Shown in pieces: positions 1 to 7,781 of a stretch of 16,525 nt of DNA. The notes beneath the pieces were generated by a model. That model made no database searches. It was given only the letters and a program-made list of their open reading frames with translations, and was not told the origin of the DNA. Positions within the stretch are counted from its first letter, which is position 1. Each line of letters opens with the position of its first letter. Origin of the DNA: Ruminococcaceae bacterium UBA5904 (GTDB lineage Bacteria; Bacillota; Clostridia; Oscillospirales; Acutalibacteraceae); the NCBI GenBank assembly GCA_002431305.1, contig DJEG01000018.1:1-16525 (forward strand). The letters run 5' to 3'. The translations under genes and the position numbers were made by a program.

Positions 1-1
1 T

Positions 2-148
2 GAGACAACGGCGGCAGTCGGAGAGACTACTGCCGCGGCGAATCTGACAACCGCCGCTACAACACAGCCTGCGTCTCCCGACCCTGCGCCCGAACCCGAC
101 CCTGAACCCGATCCCGCGCCGACTCCCGAGGATGACAATCCCGATTAA
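2..148 (+). CDS. C-terminal fragment of an unidentified protein with a Thr/Ala- and Pro/Asp-rich tail
   Basis: Only the last 48 codons are in the window, open from the left edge and ending in TAA at 146-148. The first half is rich in Thr and Ala. The second half is a low-complexity tail of alternating Pro and acidic residues (units such as DPAPEPDPEPDP), ending in EDDNPD. Tails like this are usually disordered and often follow the membrane-anchored or extracytoplasmic domain of a cell-surface or cell-wall protein, but no folded domain is visible here, so the function cannot be named. The stop lies 11 bases before the ruvX start and in the same direction, so the two are probably co-transcribed. 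The frame is supported by the absence of stops and by the clear compositional bias. A spurious frame cannot be fully excluded at this length. Confidence 0.6.
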   Translation, partial: ETTAAVGETTAAANLTTAATTQPASPDPAPEPDPEPDPAPTPEDDNPD

Positions 149-159
149 GAGGCGAGACG

Positions 160-579
160 ATGATAATAATGTCTGTTGATTACGGGGATGTCCGCACCGG
201 CGTTGCCGTATGCGATAAAAATGAAATGCTTGCCTCTCCTGTAAAGGTTATAACCGAAACCGACAGGGAAACTCTCTCTGACGATATAGCGAAAGAGGCG
301 GTAAATCTCAAAGCCGAAATGATTGTCGTCGGACTTCCGAAAAACATGGACGGCTCCGAGGGGTTCAGAGCCGAAGCATGCAGAGAGTTTGCGTCTCTTA
401 TTGAAGTGAAAACAGGTATACCCGTTCATCTTTATGACGAACGGCTTACGACCGTCAGTGCGCATAACGCGCTGAATCTTACGAATACTCGCGGTAAAAA
501 ACGCAAATCCGTAATTGACGCGGTGTCCGCGGTTATGATTCTCGAGGATTATATGCGTTACCGCAGGAATTCGGTTTAA
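160..579 (+). CDS. ruvX: RuvX/YqgF family putative Holliday junction resolvase / pre-16S rRNA nuclease
   Basis: This 139-aa protein has the usual length and fold signature of the YqgF/RuvX family, RNase H-like nucleases linked to Holliday junction resolution and, in other bacteria, to 5' processing of 16S rRNA. Visible motifs are the first beta-strand acidic site (SVDYG, Asp7) followed by R-T-G-V-A-V, the VGLP motif at residues 57-60 followed by KNMDGSEG, the YDERLTT motif at 92-98 (Glu94), and the C-terminal DAVSAVMILEDY helix with Asp120. These supply the three acidic residues expected for metal-dependent catalysis. The ATG at 160 is chosen because AGAGG at 148-152 sits 7 bases upstream; an in-frame ATG at 169 would lose the first strand. 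It lies 11 bases after the upstream gene and ends inside the convergent glucan synthase gene. A terminator follows 20 bases after the stop. Confidence 0.93.
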   Translation: MIIMSVDYGDVRTGVAVCDKNEMLASPVKVITETDRETLSDDIAKEAVNLKAEMIVVGLPKNMDGSEGFRAEACREFASLIEVKTGIPVHLYDERLTTVSAHNALNLTNTRGKKRKSVIDAVSAVMILEDYMRYRRNSV

Positions 580-3500
580 TTTCAATACTTATATTTGCTC
601 TGTCTTCTCCGAATTTTCGGGGCAGACAGGGCTTTTTCGTTATTTTGCCGTTAACGGGTTTTAATCCGAACATATCCTCTGCTATGACGGAATAAAACCA
701 TCCCGCCGAACCGGTGTATAAGCTCCAGCCTCCGCGCGCGTACATTTTATCATTTGTATAAACGTCGGCTGACAGGTAAAACGGTTCGTTTTTATAGACA
801 GACGTCTTTTTCTTCGCCGGATTTATCGCAGACAGGATTTCATACCCGCGTTCTGAGTCTCCCGATTTAAAGAAAGCCTCGGCGAGCCACACGGCGGCGT
901 GCGTGTACTGTCCCGCGTTTTCCCTGACTCCGTGCGGGTAATCGTTGACGTAACCGGCGCGCAGAGTGGTTTTGTCAAACGGAACTTCGAATAACTTTAC
1001 GACGGAGTTTTTTTTGTCGAATAATTCTTTGTACGCCGTGCCGAGCGCGGTTTGCTGTCTTTCGCTCTTAGGCATTTCGGACAGAACGGAGAATGCCTGA
1101 GGCAGAATGTCAAGCTTGCATGCGTCGGATGATTTGCTTCCCATCGCGGAACCCGAATCGTAAAAAGCCCGCAGATATCTGTCGCCTTCCCATGCAAATT
1201 CCTCGACGCTTTTTATGAGTTCAACACGGATATTTTTATACTTTTCCGCTCTTTTTAAATCATTCAGCGATTCTGAAATTTTTGAAAAATCGTTGAGGAT
1301 TTTAATTAAAAACATTGCAAGCCATACGCTTTCGCCTCTGTCGTTAATTCCGACATCATTAAACGAGTCGTTCCAGTCTCCGCCTTTTATCAGCGGGAGA
1401 GAATGTTTTCCAAAGGATAGCGAATGTTCAATTGCCCGTACGCAGTGCGCATAGAGGGATTCGCGTTCAATTGTAAACGAGGTTTCAAAACACCGCTGTG
1501 TTTCGTTTTCTTTTAATTCTTCGCCCGTAATAAACGGAAGTTTCACAGAGAGTATTTTACTGTCGCCCGTTTTATAAATATATTTGCACACGCAGTAGGG
1601 AAGCCATAACAGGTCGTCGGAGTATTTTGTCCTGGACCCGAAAAGGCGCACTCCGTTTCTAACGGGCAGAACGTGAAACCAGTGGAAAACGTCGCCCTCG
1701 ATAAACTGTGCGCAGGCGCATCTGAAAATCTGAGTCCTAAGAAGCGACGCATCGAGCAGAATCGCACCCAGCGCGTCCTGGAGCTGGTCTCTGTACCCGT
1801 ATGCCCCCGAACACTGTCTGAATCCAGTTTTGCCGAAAAGCCTCGAATTGATTATCTGTGCGGGCAGAAAATTGTTGAAAACCGCGTTCAGCGTTTTGTC
1901 GGGCGAATCGATTGTTATTTTATTCATCGATCTTGCGTCAGGCTGAATTTTAATTATTTTATCTGCGGATTCGCGCGTTTTCCCGAACGAGAGAATGAAT
2001 TTGTATATTTCCGTTTTTCTTGCTGGCAGTTTCATTTTCTTTTTGATTGTAATATGACCGGGATTGCACGGCATACCTGAAAACATTATGCCGGAGTTTG
2101 ATATTTCGGGAGACAGAATATCGGTGTACAGCTTTGCGTAACCCTTAAAAAACCTGTTAAACGGATTTGTGAAGATTACGCCCGAGGTGTCCGTTTCTGT
2201 CTTTACGTTTTTTGCATATTTTGAGTCGGCGGATAGTATTACGTTTATTTCGTACATCAATTCGTATTCGCATTCAGTGTCCGACGAATTTGTAACCGAC
2301 ACCGACGCGGTTTTTTTCATTCCCCTCGGTGAGACAGTGACGTCTGTTCTTATATGAAGACTGCCTGCCGACGAAAAGTATGAAACTCTGTCACTGCTGA
2401 AATAGGCGTTTGACCCCTTAACAACGTCATAAATTTTTCCGTCCGTCTTAATTGCAATAATCTCTGAATTATTCTCGGCGGATGAATCCGAAATCCACGG
2501 CGTTATTTTATTTTCTCCCGAATTCATCGCCCACGTAAAGCCCAGCGACGAATCGGAAACGAGTGTTCCGAACGACGGGTTTGCAAGCACGGTGCACCAT
2601 GCAACGGGAGGCGTTCTGTTTATTTCGAATCCGTGTTCCGTAAACGTGTTGTTTGCCGATTTAATCTTGTTTGACGGCAGTATTCTATTGACCGTAACGG
2701 TTGTCTTTTTCTTTTTTTCATTCGTTTCCGGCAGCACAAGCGAGGAACATGCGAGCAGAGTCAGCAGTACGGAGCTGTCGGTTTTTGAAGCGCTTATCGG
2801 AAAAATACCGTTTTTAACGCTGAGCATGTGAAGATAATTTTCATTGTAAAGCATTTTTTTAAGTTTTGACAATGCGGGGGCGCTGTACTCGTCGCTTTCC
2901 GAAAGAATTACGGCAATTTCCGTTTCTATTCCGCACTTTGAGAGAACGGAGTGAACCTTTATGAGGGGCGGAATATAGTTATCCTTTTCGCTCATTTTTA
3001 CGCAAATCAAAGGTACGTCGCCGGATATTCCGAGGCTCCACAGCGCGTCGACACCGTTTGTGTTTTTCTTTGCAGCTCTGAGTGCGCAGTCGGGTCTGCA
3101 TTTTGAAAAATACGAGGAGGATATCAGTTTCTGAGCGTATATTTCGCCCAGAGAGCCTGATGCAAACATGCCAGGAGCGTATTTATAATTAAAACGTAAC
3201 GAGCGCAGTTTTATTATATTTGTTTTTGCGGATGTTAATGAAAGTCCGGCGCTTAGGACAAACGTTATCTTTTTTTCTTCTCCGGGTTTTAATAATATTT
3301 TGCTTTTTATATAACAGCATTTATCCGTAGATGATGACGACCGATCCGCCGGAGAAGAGAACATTGCGCCGTAACCGTACGGATGGGGCAGTGCCTGCTC
3401 CCTGTCCTCGCAGTGTATAAAATCCGTATTTTCCAAAAACGCGCATGCAAGCGACGGAGTGCAGTCCGAGTCGTGTTCTGTTCTCATAAAAGAGATTATT

Positions 3501-6500
3501 TTTTCGTTTTCGTCGTATTGACTGTTTAAAAACAGCGCGTTGTACGCCGAATGCGTGTCGGAATCGCCGATTTTTAAAAGCGACGGTTCGAGATAAATAT
3601 AGAAATCAAGTTCCCGTTTTTTTGAAGATTTATTTTTAATAGAATAACTGTTTATTCCGACGGGGAATCTCGGATGAACGCCAGATTCGTTTGTCAGAAT
3701 AAGTCTGTCGGATTCCGTTTTGAATGATACTTTTCCCGCCTGTGAGAAAAAGGTGTAATTTTTGTAGTTTTCCGGCGAACCGACAGGGGTGAAACTTATA
3801 ATATTTGCTCCCTCTCCGACTGCGGAAAAAACGCCTGCCGGACGCGAAAGGTCACCGGTCGGCTTTTTTAAAAGCGTTCTGTGCGCAAAAACGGACAGAC
3901 TTTCACCCGCCGAGGAAGTAAATACGGAGTACTCCGAATTTGTCGCGCATGCACACGTTATATTTGCAAGATCTGTCTGAACCGATACTATTTGACTCTC
4001 GTCCGAACGGGCAGGACGGCGAGGAATATCGATTTTTTCTGTTCTTTGCATTACCCTGACATCGGTCGGCACCTTTTCTTCAAGTAAACTTTTTGCCCCG
4101 GCGTTCTGTTCATTGCGCATAAAGCGTTTCTGCATTACGCACCCGCACAGCGCGTTTACGCATGATATTATGCTCATTCCGATGTGATGCGACATATAGC
4201 TTCTGACAAATGCAAAATCCTGCGACAGCGTGCGTTCCCTTGTAAAATCGACTGCTTCGTAGAATCCGCACGAGCCGACGGCACCGAGATTTTCGAGACG
4301 TTTGAGATTTCTCAGCGCGTCGGACGAATCAAGCGTCAGCGACAGAAACGATGAATAAGGGGAGACGGTGTATTCGTTCTCCTCATTTCTTCTGAGTGCG
4401 AGACTTTGTATGCCGTTAGCCTTATACAGATAGTTGAGCTTCCTGTCGAACGCATAGTATCCGCTCTCGGAAACTCCGTAGGGAAGTTTTCGTTTCAGTC
4501 CCTCTTTTTTCTGACATCTTAATGCAAATTTCAGTCCCTCATACTGAAGCGTGTTTTTATAAGTCGGAATAAACAGCGACGGCATGAAAAATTCGAACAT
4601 TGTTCCCGTCCATGATACGGGTCCCGCATACCTGCCGTCCTTAACAATCATTCGTCCGAGAGATTCCCAGTGCTTTACGGGGACGCGCCTTGATGCCGCG
4701 GCAAAGTAGCCCGTCATTCTCGCCTCGCTCATCAGTAAATCATAATATGATTCCGACAGTTCGCCTTTTTGAACGTCGAATCCTATATGAAAGAGCCCTC
4801 TTTTATTGTCGTACATGAACGATATATCGCATTTTTCGATAAAATCCGATATCTTTTTTATAAGAATATAAATATCGTGTTCCTCCGGTGCGTATTCGTA
4901 CAGCCCTTCTTTCAGCACTGTGAAACAGCACAGCAGATTTCCGCTGTCGACGAGCGAAATATACCTCGGTTCGAGCGTTTTAAGACTCGTCGTTTCATAC
5001 CAGTTGAATAAATTGCCCCTGTATTTTTCGAGTTTATCAATGCTTGAAAGCAATCCGCCGATTCTCATGCACAGTTCTTTTGTATTAATAAATTTTAAAT
5101 CCCTTGCGCCCAGACAGCTTACTGCGTACATGCCTATATCCGTAGGGGATGTTCTGTGTGAAATTCTGAAAATCGGCGTTTCCTGAACGTTGTCGGGCGG
5201 GAGCATGTTTTCTCTCGACGAGGCGTACATCTCAAAGTAGTTCCACATAAGTCCCGCGTAGGAGATGAGCGTACTTTTTTCCTGCATTGTGAGCGCTTTT
5301 GGGTCAGTCTTTTTTTCTCTGCCCGAAAACATGCGGAATACCGGTGCAAACAGAAACAGCAGTCCTGCCGTTTTGCCCGGCGAGACCGAAAATATAATAA
5401 GCAGAACGCCCGAAACGAAGGAGAAAACATCTTTGAATATATTTTTTATATCGCTGTCTTTTTTATCCGATACCGCAAATGTAGTCCATTCGAGCAGATT
5501 TCTTTTTGAGACTGTCATTCTGTAAAGCGAGCGTATAGCCGCGTCGGCGGAATTTAAAAAAGAGTACGGCAGAATCGACGCGTATATGACCCCTCTTACG
5601 GCGCTCATGACGGCATTCGGCGCGCTGTCGGATGCGTACAGACGTGAAAACGCCCTTATACCGCCGAATATAAATGCGTAAATGGCTGAAAAAAGTTCGC
5701 CCGACATTACGGAAATCAGAGCAAAAGCGCTCAGAACAACGGCGCTCCTACCGTCGGCAAAACAAGAAAGAGCTAGAGAAAAGAAAGTGAAAATCGGAGT
5801 GACAGCACGCCTGATATTGTCAAAAAGTCTAAATCTTTGAGTAAAAGGAAATACGCAGTCGGTAACGCGTTTCTTTTTCAGTCGTAAAAATATTGAATTC
5901 TGAATATCCCCGCGCATCCAGCGGTGTTCTCTTGAAAGAAACGATGACAGCGAACGCGGAAAAGAATCAGTAAACGATACGTCGCCGACGAACGCGCATC
6001 TTAAAACTATGCCCTCCAAAATATCGTGGCTGAGTATTTTTTGATTCGGAAATTTATTCGGTATTACGGAGCAGAACGCGTCGACATCTATAAGTCCTTT
6101 TCCCGAAAAAATACTCTCGGAAAACAAATCCTGATATTTTTCTCCCGACAGTCCGTTGTATGCATTTATTCCGCAGCTCGGGGACATTATTTTTGAAAAT
6201 GATGTTTTATTTGCAGACTCTATTGAGTTTTCTATTTTCGGAGAGAAAATCCCGTACCCCGAGACGACGGTTTTTTCCGTGTTTGAAACGATAGCTTTGT
6301 TCAGCGGATGAAGCGCCGTGCCGACAAGTTTTTCTAATGCGCCGAACGGAATTTGAGTATCATAGTCAAGAGCTAAAACGTATTTTGCCTTTTTGAGTTT
6401 TTCAATGTCGCCGGCAGCAACGGAAAATTCGTTCGTGTATCCTTTTATATAATTGCACAGCGCGCATATTGCTCCGCGTTTTCTTTCAAAGCCCGAGTAT

Positions 6501-7657
6501 TCACGCTGAGTCGGAGAATAAATCCTGGGGCGGATGAGAAGAACGAAACCGCCGGAGTATTTTTTATTAAGTTCCTCAATAACTCTTTTTGACGCCTTGA
6601 TATCGGGAATATCGGCGTCGTCTTCAGGTGTTTTTCCGCTTTTTAAATCGGCGGACAGGCATATAAGCGTATTTTCCACGCCAGCGCTTTGGCGCAGGGA
6701 GACGAGCTTTTGTTTGAGTTTGTCCGAGTCGGGGGCTTTGGGCAAAATCGACGAAACCGCAATTGCCGTAAATCCGGACGGCGGTATTTCTGCATTTAAT
6801 TCAATTTTCGGCAGGGGCGTTGTTTTTGTGAATAATTCGGATATTATATTAAACGGCGTTTTGATAATCGCCCATATCGGAAAGAAAAGAAGCAGACCGA
6901 CGTAAATTTTTTTACATAAAACGGATATGAGCGCACTTAATATAAAAACGGAAACTATTTCGCTTATAAGAAGCGCGTTCCCCGTTTTTGCGCGGTTCTT
7001 TGTGACGTCTAAGTAAAAACCGATGTGGCGCATGTTTTCGTCAGGTGTGTTTTTGCTTTTTTCTAAAGCCTCTTTTACAACTTCATACTCCGTTTTATTC
7101 TCTTTTTCTGCCTTCTGCGCCGCCGCGCGTCTGTACATTTCTTTCGTTGTTTTGTCGCATTTTTCATATATTCCGGCGGGGTCGCCGAGCAGAAGTTTTT
7201 CCGTTTCGTTTACCTCGGGCAGTATTCTTTCAAAATCGAGTTTTCCGATTTTTCTTAATGATATTATTACATTTTTTACAGAGCCGTTTTTATTTTCGAG
7301 CGAATCGGCGCATATCGAAAGAAGCGAAAAACTCAGAAAAAACGGTAGAAAACTTAAAGCGAGTATTGTAGTTTCGCGCTCTTTGAAAAACGATATTATT
7401 TCGTCCTCGTCGGGCAGAATTCCGTTACCGCACAGCTGAGTGCAGTATTTTATAATATCGCACCCTTCCTCTGACGAAGACAGCGGACGATTCTTTACAA
7501 GCGTTTTATTAAGCGACGAATATTCTCTTGATAAAAGATGAAAATTATCCGTAAGCCATAACGACGTTTCGTTTTCGTCGGGAAAAGAAATGCATTTTTT
7601 ATAACTGTTTTTTATTATTTTGTAATTACGGCGCAGTGCCTTTTTTATTGTGCTCAT
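533..7657 (-). CDS. Cyclic beta-1,2-glucan synthase-like protein (GT84 - GH189-like - GH94), 2374 aa
   Basis: This giant membrane enzyme has the full NdvB/ChvB architecture. Residues 96-117, 228-247 and 251-268 are membrane segments, and between them is the family's DPAGIYEKCDKTTKEMYR block. GT84 spans about 320-600: RPR near 373, D-Y-D-T near 430, LSHDILEG, and HRWMRGD near 577; it should polymerise UDP-glucose at the cytoplasmic face. More membrane segments follow (about 605-775). The glycoamylase-like middle domain, classed GH189 and known to cyclise the chain, spans about 790-1170 (SHRTSPTDIG near 831, SWTGTMFEF near 1014, GVSESGYY, SYMSHHIGMS near 1151). GH94 spans about 1240-2340 (LANPSFG near 1689, YRDQLQD, SDDLLWLPY, catalytic GDWND near 2092, GQYTH near 2248, RGGWSLYTGSAGW) and in relatives controls chain length by phosphorolysis. 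It is somewhat shorter than rhizobial homologues (about 2800 aa), with a shorter N-terminus. The start has AAAAAGGGG 10 bases upstream. A linear beta-1,2-glucan product is possible. Confidence 0.9.
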   Translation of the reverse strand: MSTIKKALRRNYKIIKNSYKKCISFPDENETSLWLTDNFHLLSREYSSLNKTLVKNRPLSSSEEGCDIIKYCTQLCGNGILPDEDEIISFFKERETTILALSFLPFFLSFSLLSICADSLENKNGSVKNVIISLRKIGKLDFERILPEVNETEKLLLGDPAGIYEKCDKTTKEMYRRAAAQKAEKENKTEYEVVKEALEKSKNTPDENMRHIGFYLDVTKNRAKTGNALLISEIVSVFILSALISVLCKKIYVGLLLFFPIWAIIKTPFNIISELFTKTTPLPKIELNAEIPPSGFTAIAVSSILPKAPDSDKLKQKLVSLRQSAGVENTLICLSADLKSGKTPEDDADIPDIKASKRVIEELNKKYSGGFVLLIRPRIYSPTQREYSGFERKRGAICALCNYIKGYTNEFSVAAGDIEKLKKAKYVLALDYDTQIPFGALEKLVGTALHPLNKAIVSNTEKTVVSGYGIFSPKIENSIESANKTSFSKIMSPSCGINAYNGLSGEKYQDLFSESIFSGKGLIDVDAFCSVIPNKFPNQKILSHDILEGIVLRCAFVGDVSFTDSFPRSLSSFLSREHRWMRGDIQNSIFLRLKKKRVTDCVFPFTQRFRLFDNIRRAVTPIFTFFSLALSCFADGRSAVVLSAFALISVMSGELFSAIYAFIFGGIRAFSRLYASDSAPNAVMSAVRGVIYASILPYSFLNSADAAIRSLYRMTVSKRNLLEWTTFAVSDKKDSDIKNIFKDVFSFVSGVLLIIFSVSPGKTAGLLFLFAPVFRMFSGREKKTDPKALTMQEKSTLISYAGLMWNYFEMYASSRENMLPPDNVQETPIFRISHRTSPTDIGMYAVSCLGARDLKFINTKELCMRIGGLLSSIDKLEKYRGNLFNWYETTSLKTLEPRYISLVDSGNLLCCFTVLKEGLYEYAPEEHDIYILIKKISDFIEKCDISFMYDNKRGLFHIGFDVQKGELSESYYDLLMSEARMTGYFAAASRRVPVKHWESLGRMIVKDGRYAGPVSWTGTMFEFFMPSLFIPTYKNTLQYEGLKFALRCQKKEGLKRKLPYGVSESGYYAFDRKLNYLYKANGIQSLALRRNEENEYTVSPYSSFLSLTLDSSDALRNLKRLENLGAVGSCGFYEAVDFTRERTLSQDFAFVRSYMSHHIGMSIISCVNALCGCVMQKRFMRNEQNAGAKSLLEEKVPTDVRVMQRTEKIDIPRRPARSDESQIVSVQTDLANITCACATNSEYSVFTSSAGESLSVFAHRTLLKKPTGDLSRPAGVFSAVGEGANIISFTPVGSPENYKNYTFFSQAGKVSFKTESDRLILTNESGVHPRFPVGINSYSIKNKSSKKRELDFYIYLEPSLLKIGDSDTHSAYNALFLNSQYDENEKIISFMRTEHDSDCTPSLACAFLENTDFIHCEDREQALPHPYGYGAMFSSPADRSSSSTDKCCYIKSKILLKPGEEKKITFVLSAGLSLTSAKTNIIKLRSLRFNYKYAPGMFASGSLGEIYAQKLISSSYFSKCRPDCALRAAKKNTNGVDALWSLGISGDVPLICVKMSEKDNYIPPLIKVHSVLSKCGIETEIAVILSESDEYSAPALSKLKKMLYNENYLHMLSVKNGIFPISASKTDSSVLLTLLACSSLVLPETNEKKKKTTVTVNRILPSNKIKSANNTFTEHGFEINRTPPVAWCTVLANPSFGTLVSDSSLGFTWAMNSGENKITPWISDSSAENNSEIIAIKTDGKIYDVVKGSNAYFSSDRVSYFSSAGSLHIRTDVTVSPRGMKKTASVSVTNSSDTECEYELMYEINVILSADSKYAKNVKTETDTSGVIFTNPFNRFFKGYAKLYTDILSPEISNSGIMFSGMPCNPGHITIKKKMKLPARKTEIYKFILSFGKTRESADKIIKIQPDARSMNKITIDSPDKTLNAVFNNFLPAQIINSRLFGKTGFRQCSGAYGYRDQLQDALGAILLDASLLRTQIFRCACAQFIEGDVFHWFHVLPVRNGVRLFGSRTKYSDDLLWLPYCVCKYIYKTGDSKILSVKLPFITGEELKENETQRCFETSFTIERESLYAHCVRAIEHSLSFGKHSLPLIKGGDWNDSFNDVGINDRGESVWLAMFLIKILNDFSKISESLNDLKRAEKYKNIRVELIKSVEEFAWEGDRYLRAFYDSGSAMGSKSSDACKLDILPQAFSVLSEMPKSERQQTALGTAYKELFDKKNSVVKLFEVPFDKTTLRAGYVNDYPHGVRENAGQYTHAAVWLAEAFFKSGDSERGYEILSAINPAKKKTSVYKNEPFYLSADVYTNDKMYARGGWSLYTGSAGWFYSVIAEDMFGLKPVNGKITKKPCLPRKFGEDRANISIEIKPNSCGNAYNPRES
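600..640 (+). terminator. Intrinsic terminator of ruvX, inside the opposing gene
   Basis: Positions 600-613 (CTGTCTTCTCCGAA) pair with 616-629 (TTCGGGGCAGACAG), giving a stem of about 13 pairs with one mismatch (606/623), one G-T pair, and a tight T-rich loop. It is followed directly on the plus strand by a T-rich tract (GGGCTTTTTCGTTATTTT). It sits 20 bases after the ruvX stop, where a terminator is expected. On the minus strand the stem is not followed by a T-run, so it should stop only plus-strand transcription. The same bases encode the C-terminal residues K-P-C-L-P-R-K-F-G-E-D-R of the glucan synthase. Confidence 0.8.
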
Positions 7658-7667
7658 ATTGATTTCG

Positions 7668-7676
7668 CCCCTTTTT
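7668..7676 (-). promoter_or_regulatory. Ribosome binding site of the glucan synthase gene
   Basis: Read on the minus strand this is AAAAAGGGG, 10 bases before the ATG whose A is at 7657. It supports that start for the 2374-aa protein. No convincing sigma-A promoter for this gene could be picked out between it and the divergent gene. Confidence 0.55.
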
Positions 7677-7702
7677 CGCTTATTATGTCCGAAAATGAGC
7701 GA
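7676..7702. repeat. Inverted repeat in the divergent intergenic region
   Basis: TCGCTTATT at 7676-7684 is repeated in inverted form as AATGAGCGA at 7694-7702, with one mismatch (a G-T pair if transcribed) and a 9-base spacer. It lies just upstream of the glucan synthase ribosome binding site, in the 124-base gap between two divergent genes. It could be an operator or a leader hairpin of the minus-strand transcript. No T-run follows on either side, so it is not a terminator. Chance occurrence is possible. Confidence 0.35.
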
Positions 7703-7723
7703 TTAATGACCAAAGTTTGTATA

Positions 7724-7757
7724 TTGACTTGTTTTTTTTGACGGAAAATGATACAAT
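7724..7757 (+). promoter_or_regulatory. Possible sigma-A-type promoter of the DivIVA-like gene
   Basis: TTGACT at 7724-7729 and TACAAT at 7752-7757 resemble -35 and -10 hexamers, but the spacer is 22 bases, longer than the usual 16-18. A second box, TTGACG at 7738-7743, pairs with TATAAA at 7760-7765 at 16 bases, but transcription from there would start inside the ribosome binding site. A promoter somewhere in this AT-rich stretch is expected because the upstream gene is divergent. The exact boxes are uncertain. Confidence 0.3.
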
Positions 7758-7781
7758 TATATAAAAGGAGTGTGTCGTTTT

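Noticed and set aside
519..531. CGCGG-TGT-CCGCG hairpin inside ruvX as a terminator for the glucan synthase
   Set aside because: The stem is only five pairs, and on the minus strand the nearest T-run is about 16 bases away, so it does not fit an intrinsic terminator.
145..585. 146-aa open frame on the minus strand opposite ruvX
   Set aside because: It is an antisense shadow of a well-supported ruvX, has no recognisable motif and no ribosome binding site.
1673..2080. 135-aa plus-strand frame inside the glucan synthase gene
   Set aside because: The minus-strand protein here carries conserved GH94 motifs; the plus frame has no family features. The same holds for the other plus-strand frames within 1215-7439.
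7770..7781. GTG start adding four residues to the DivIVA-like protein
   Set aside because: The GTG overlaps the ribosome binding site (7763-7770); the ATG at 7782 has proper spacing and gives the family-like N-terminus.
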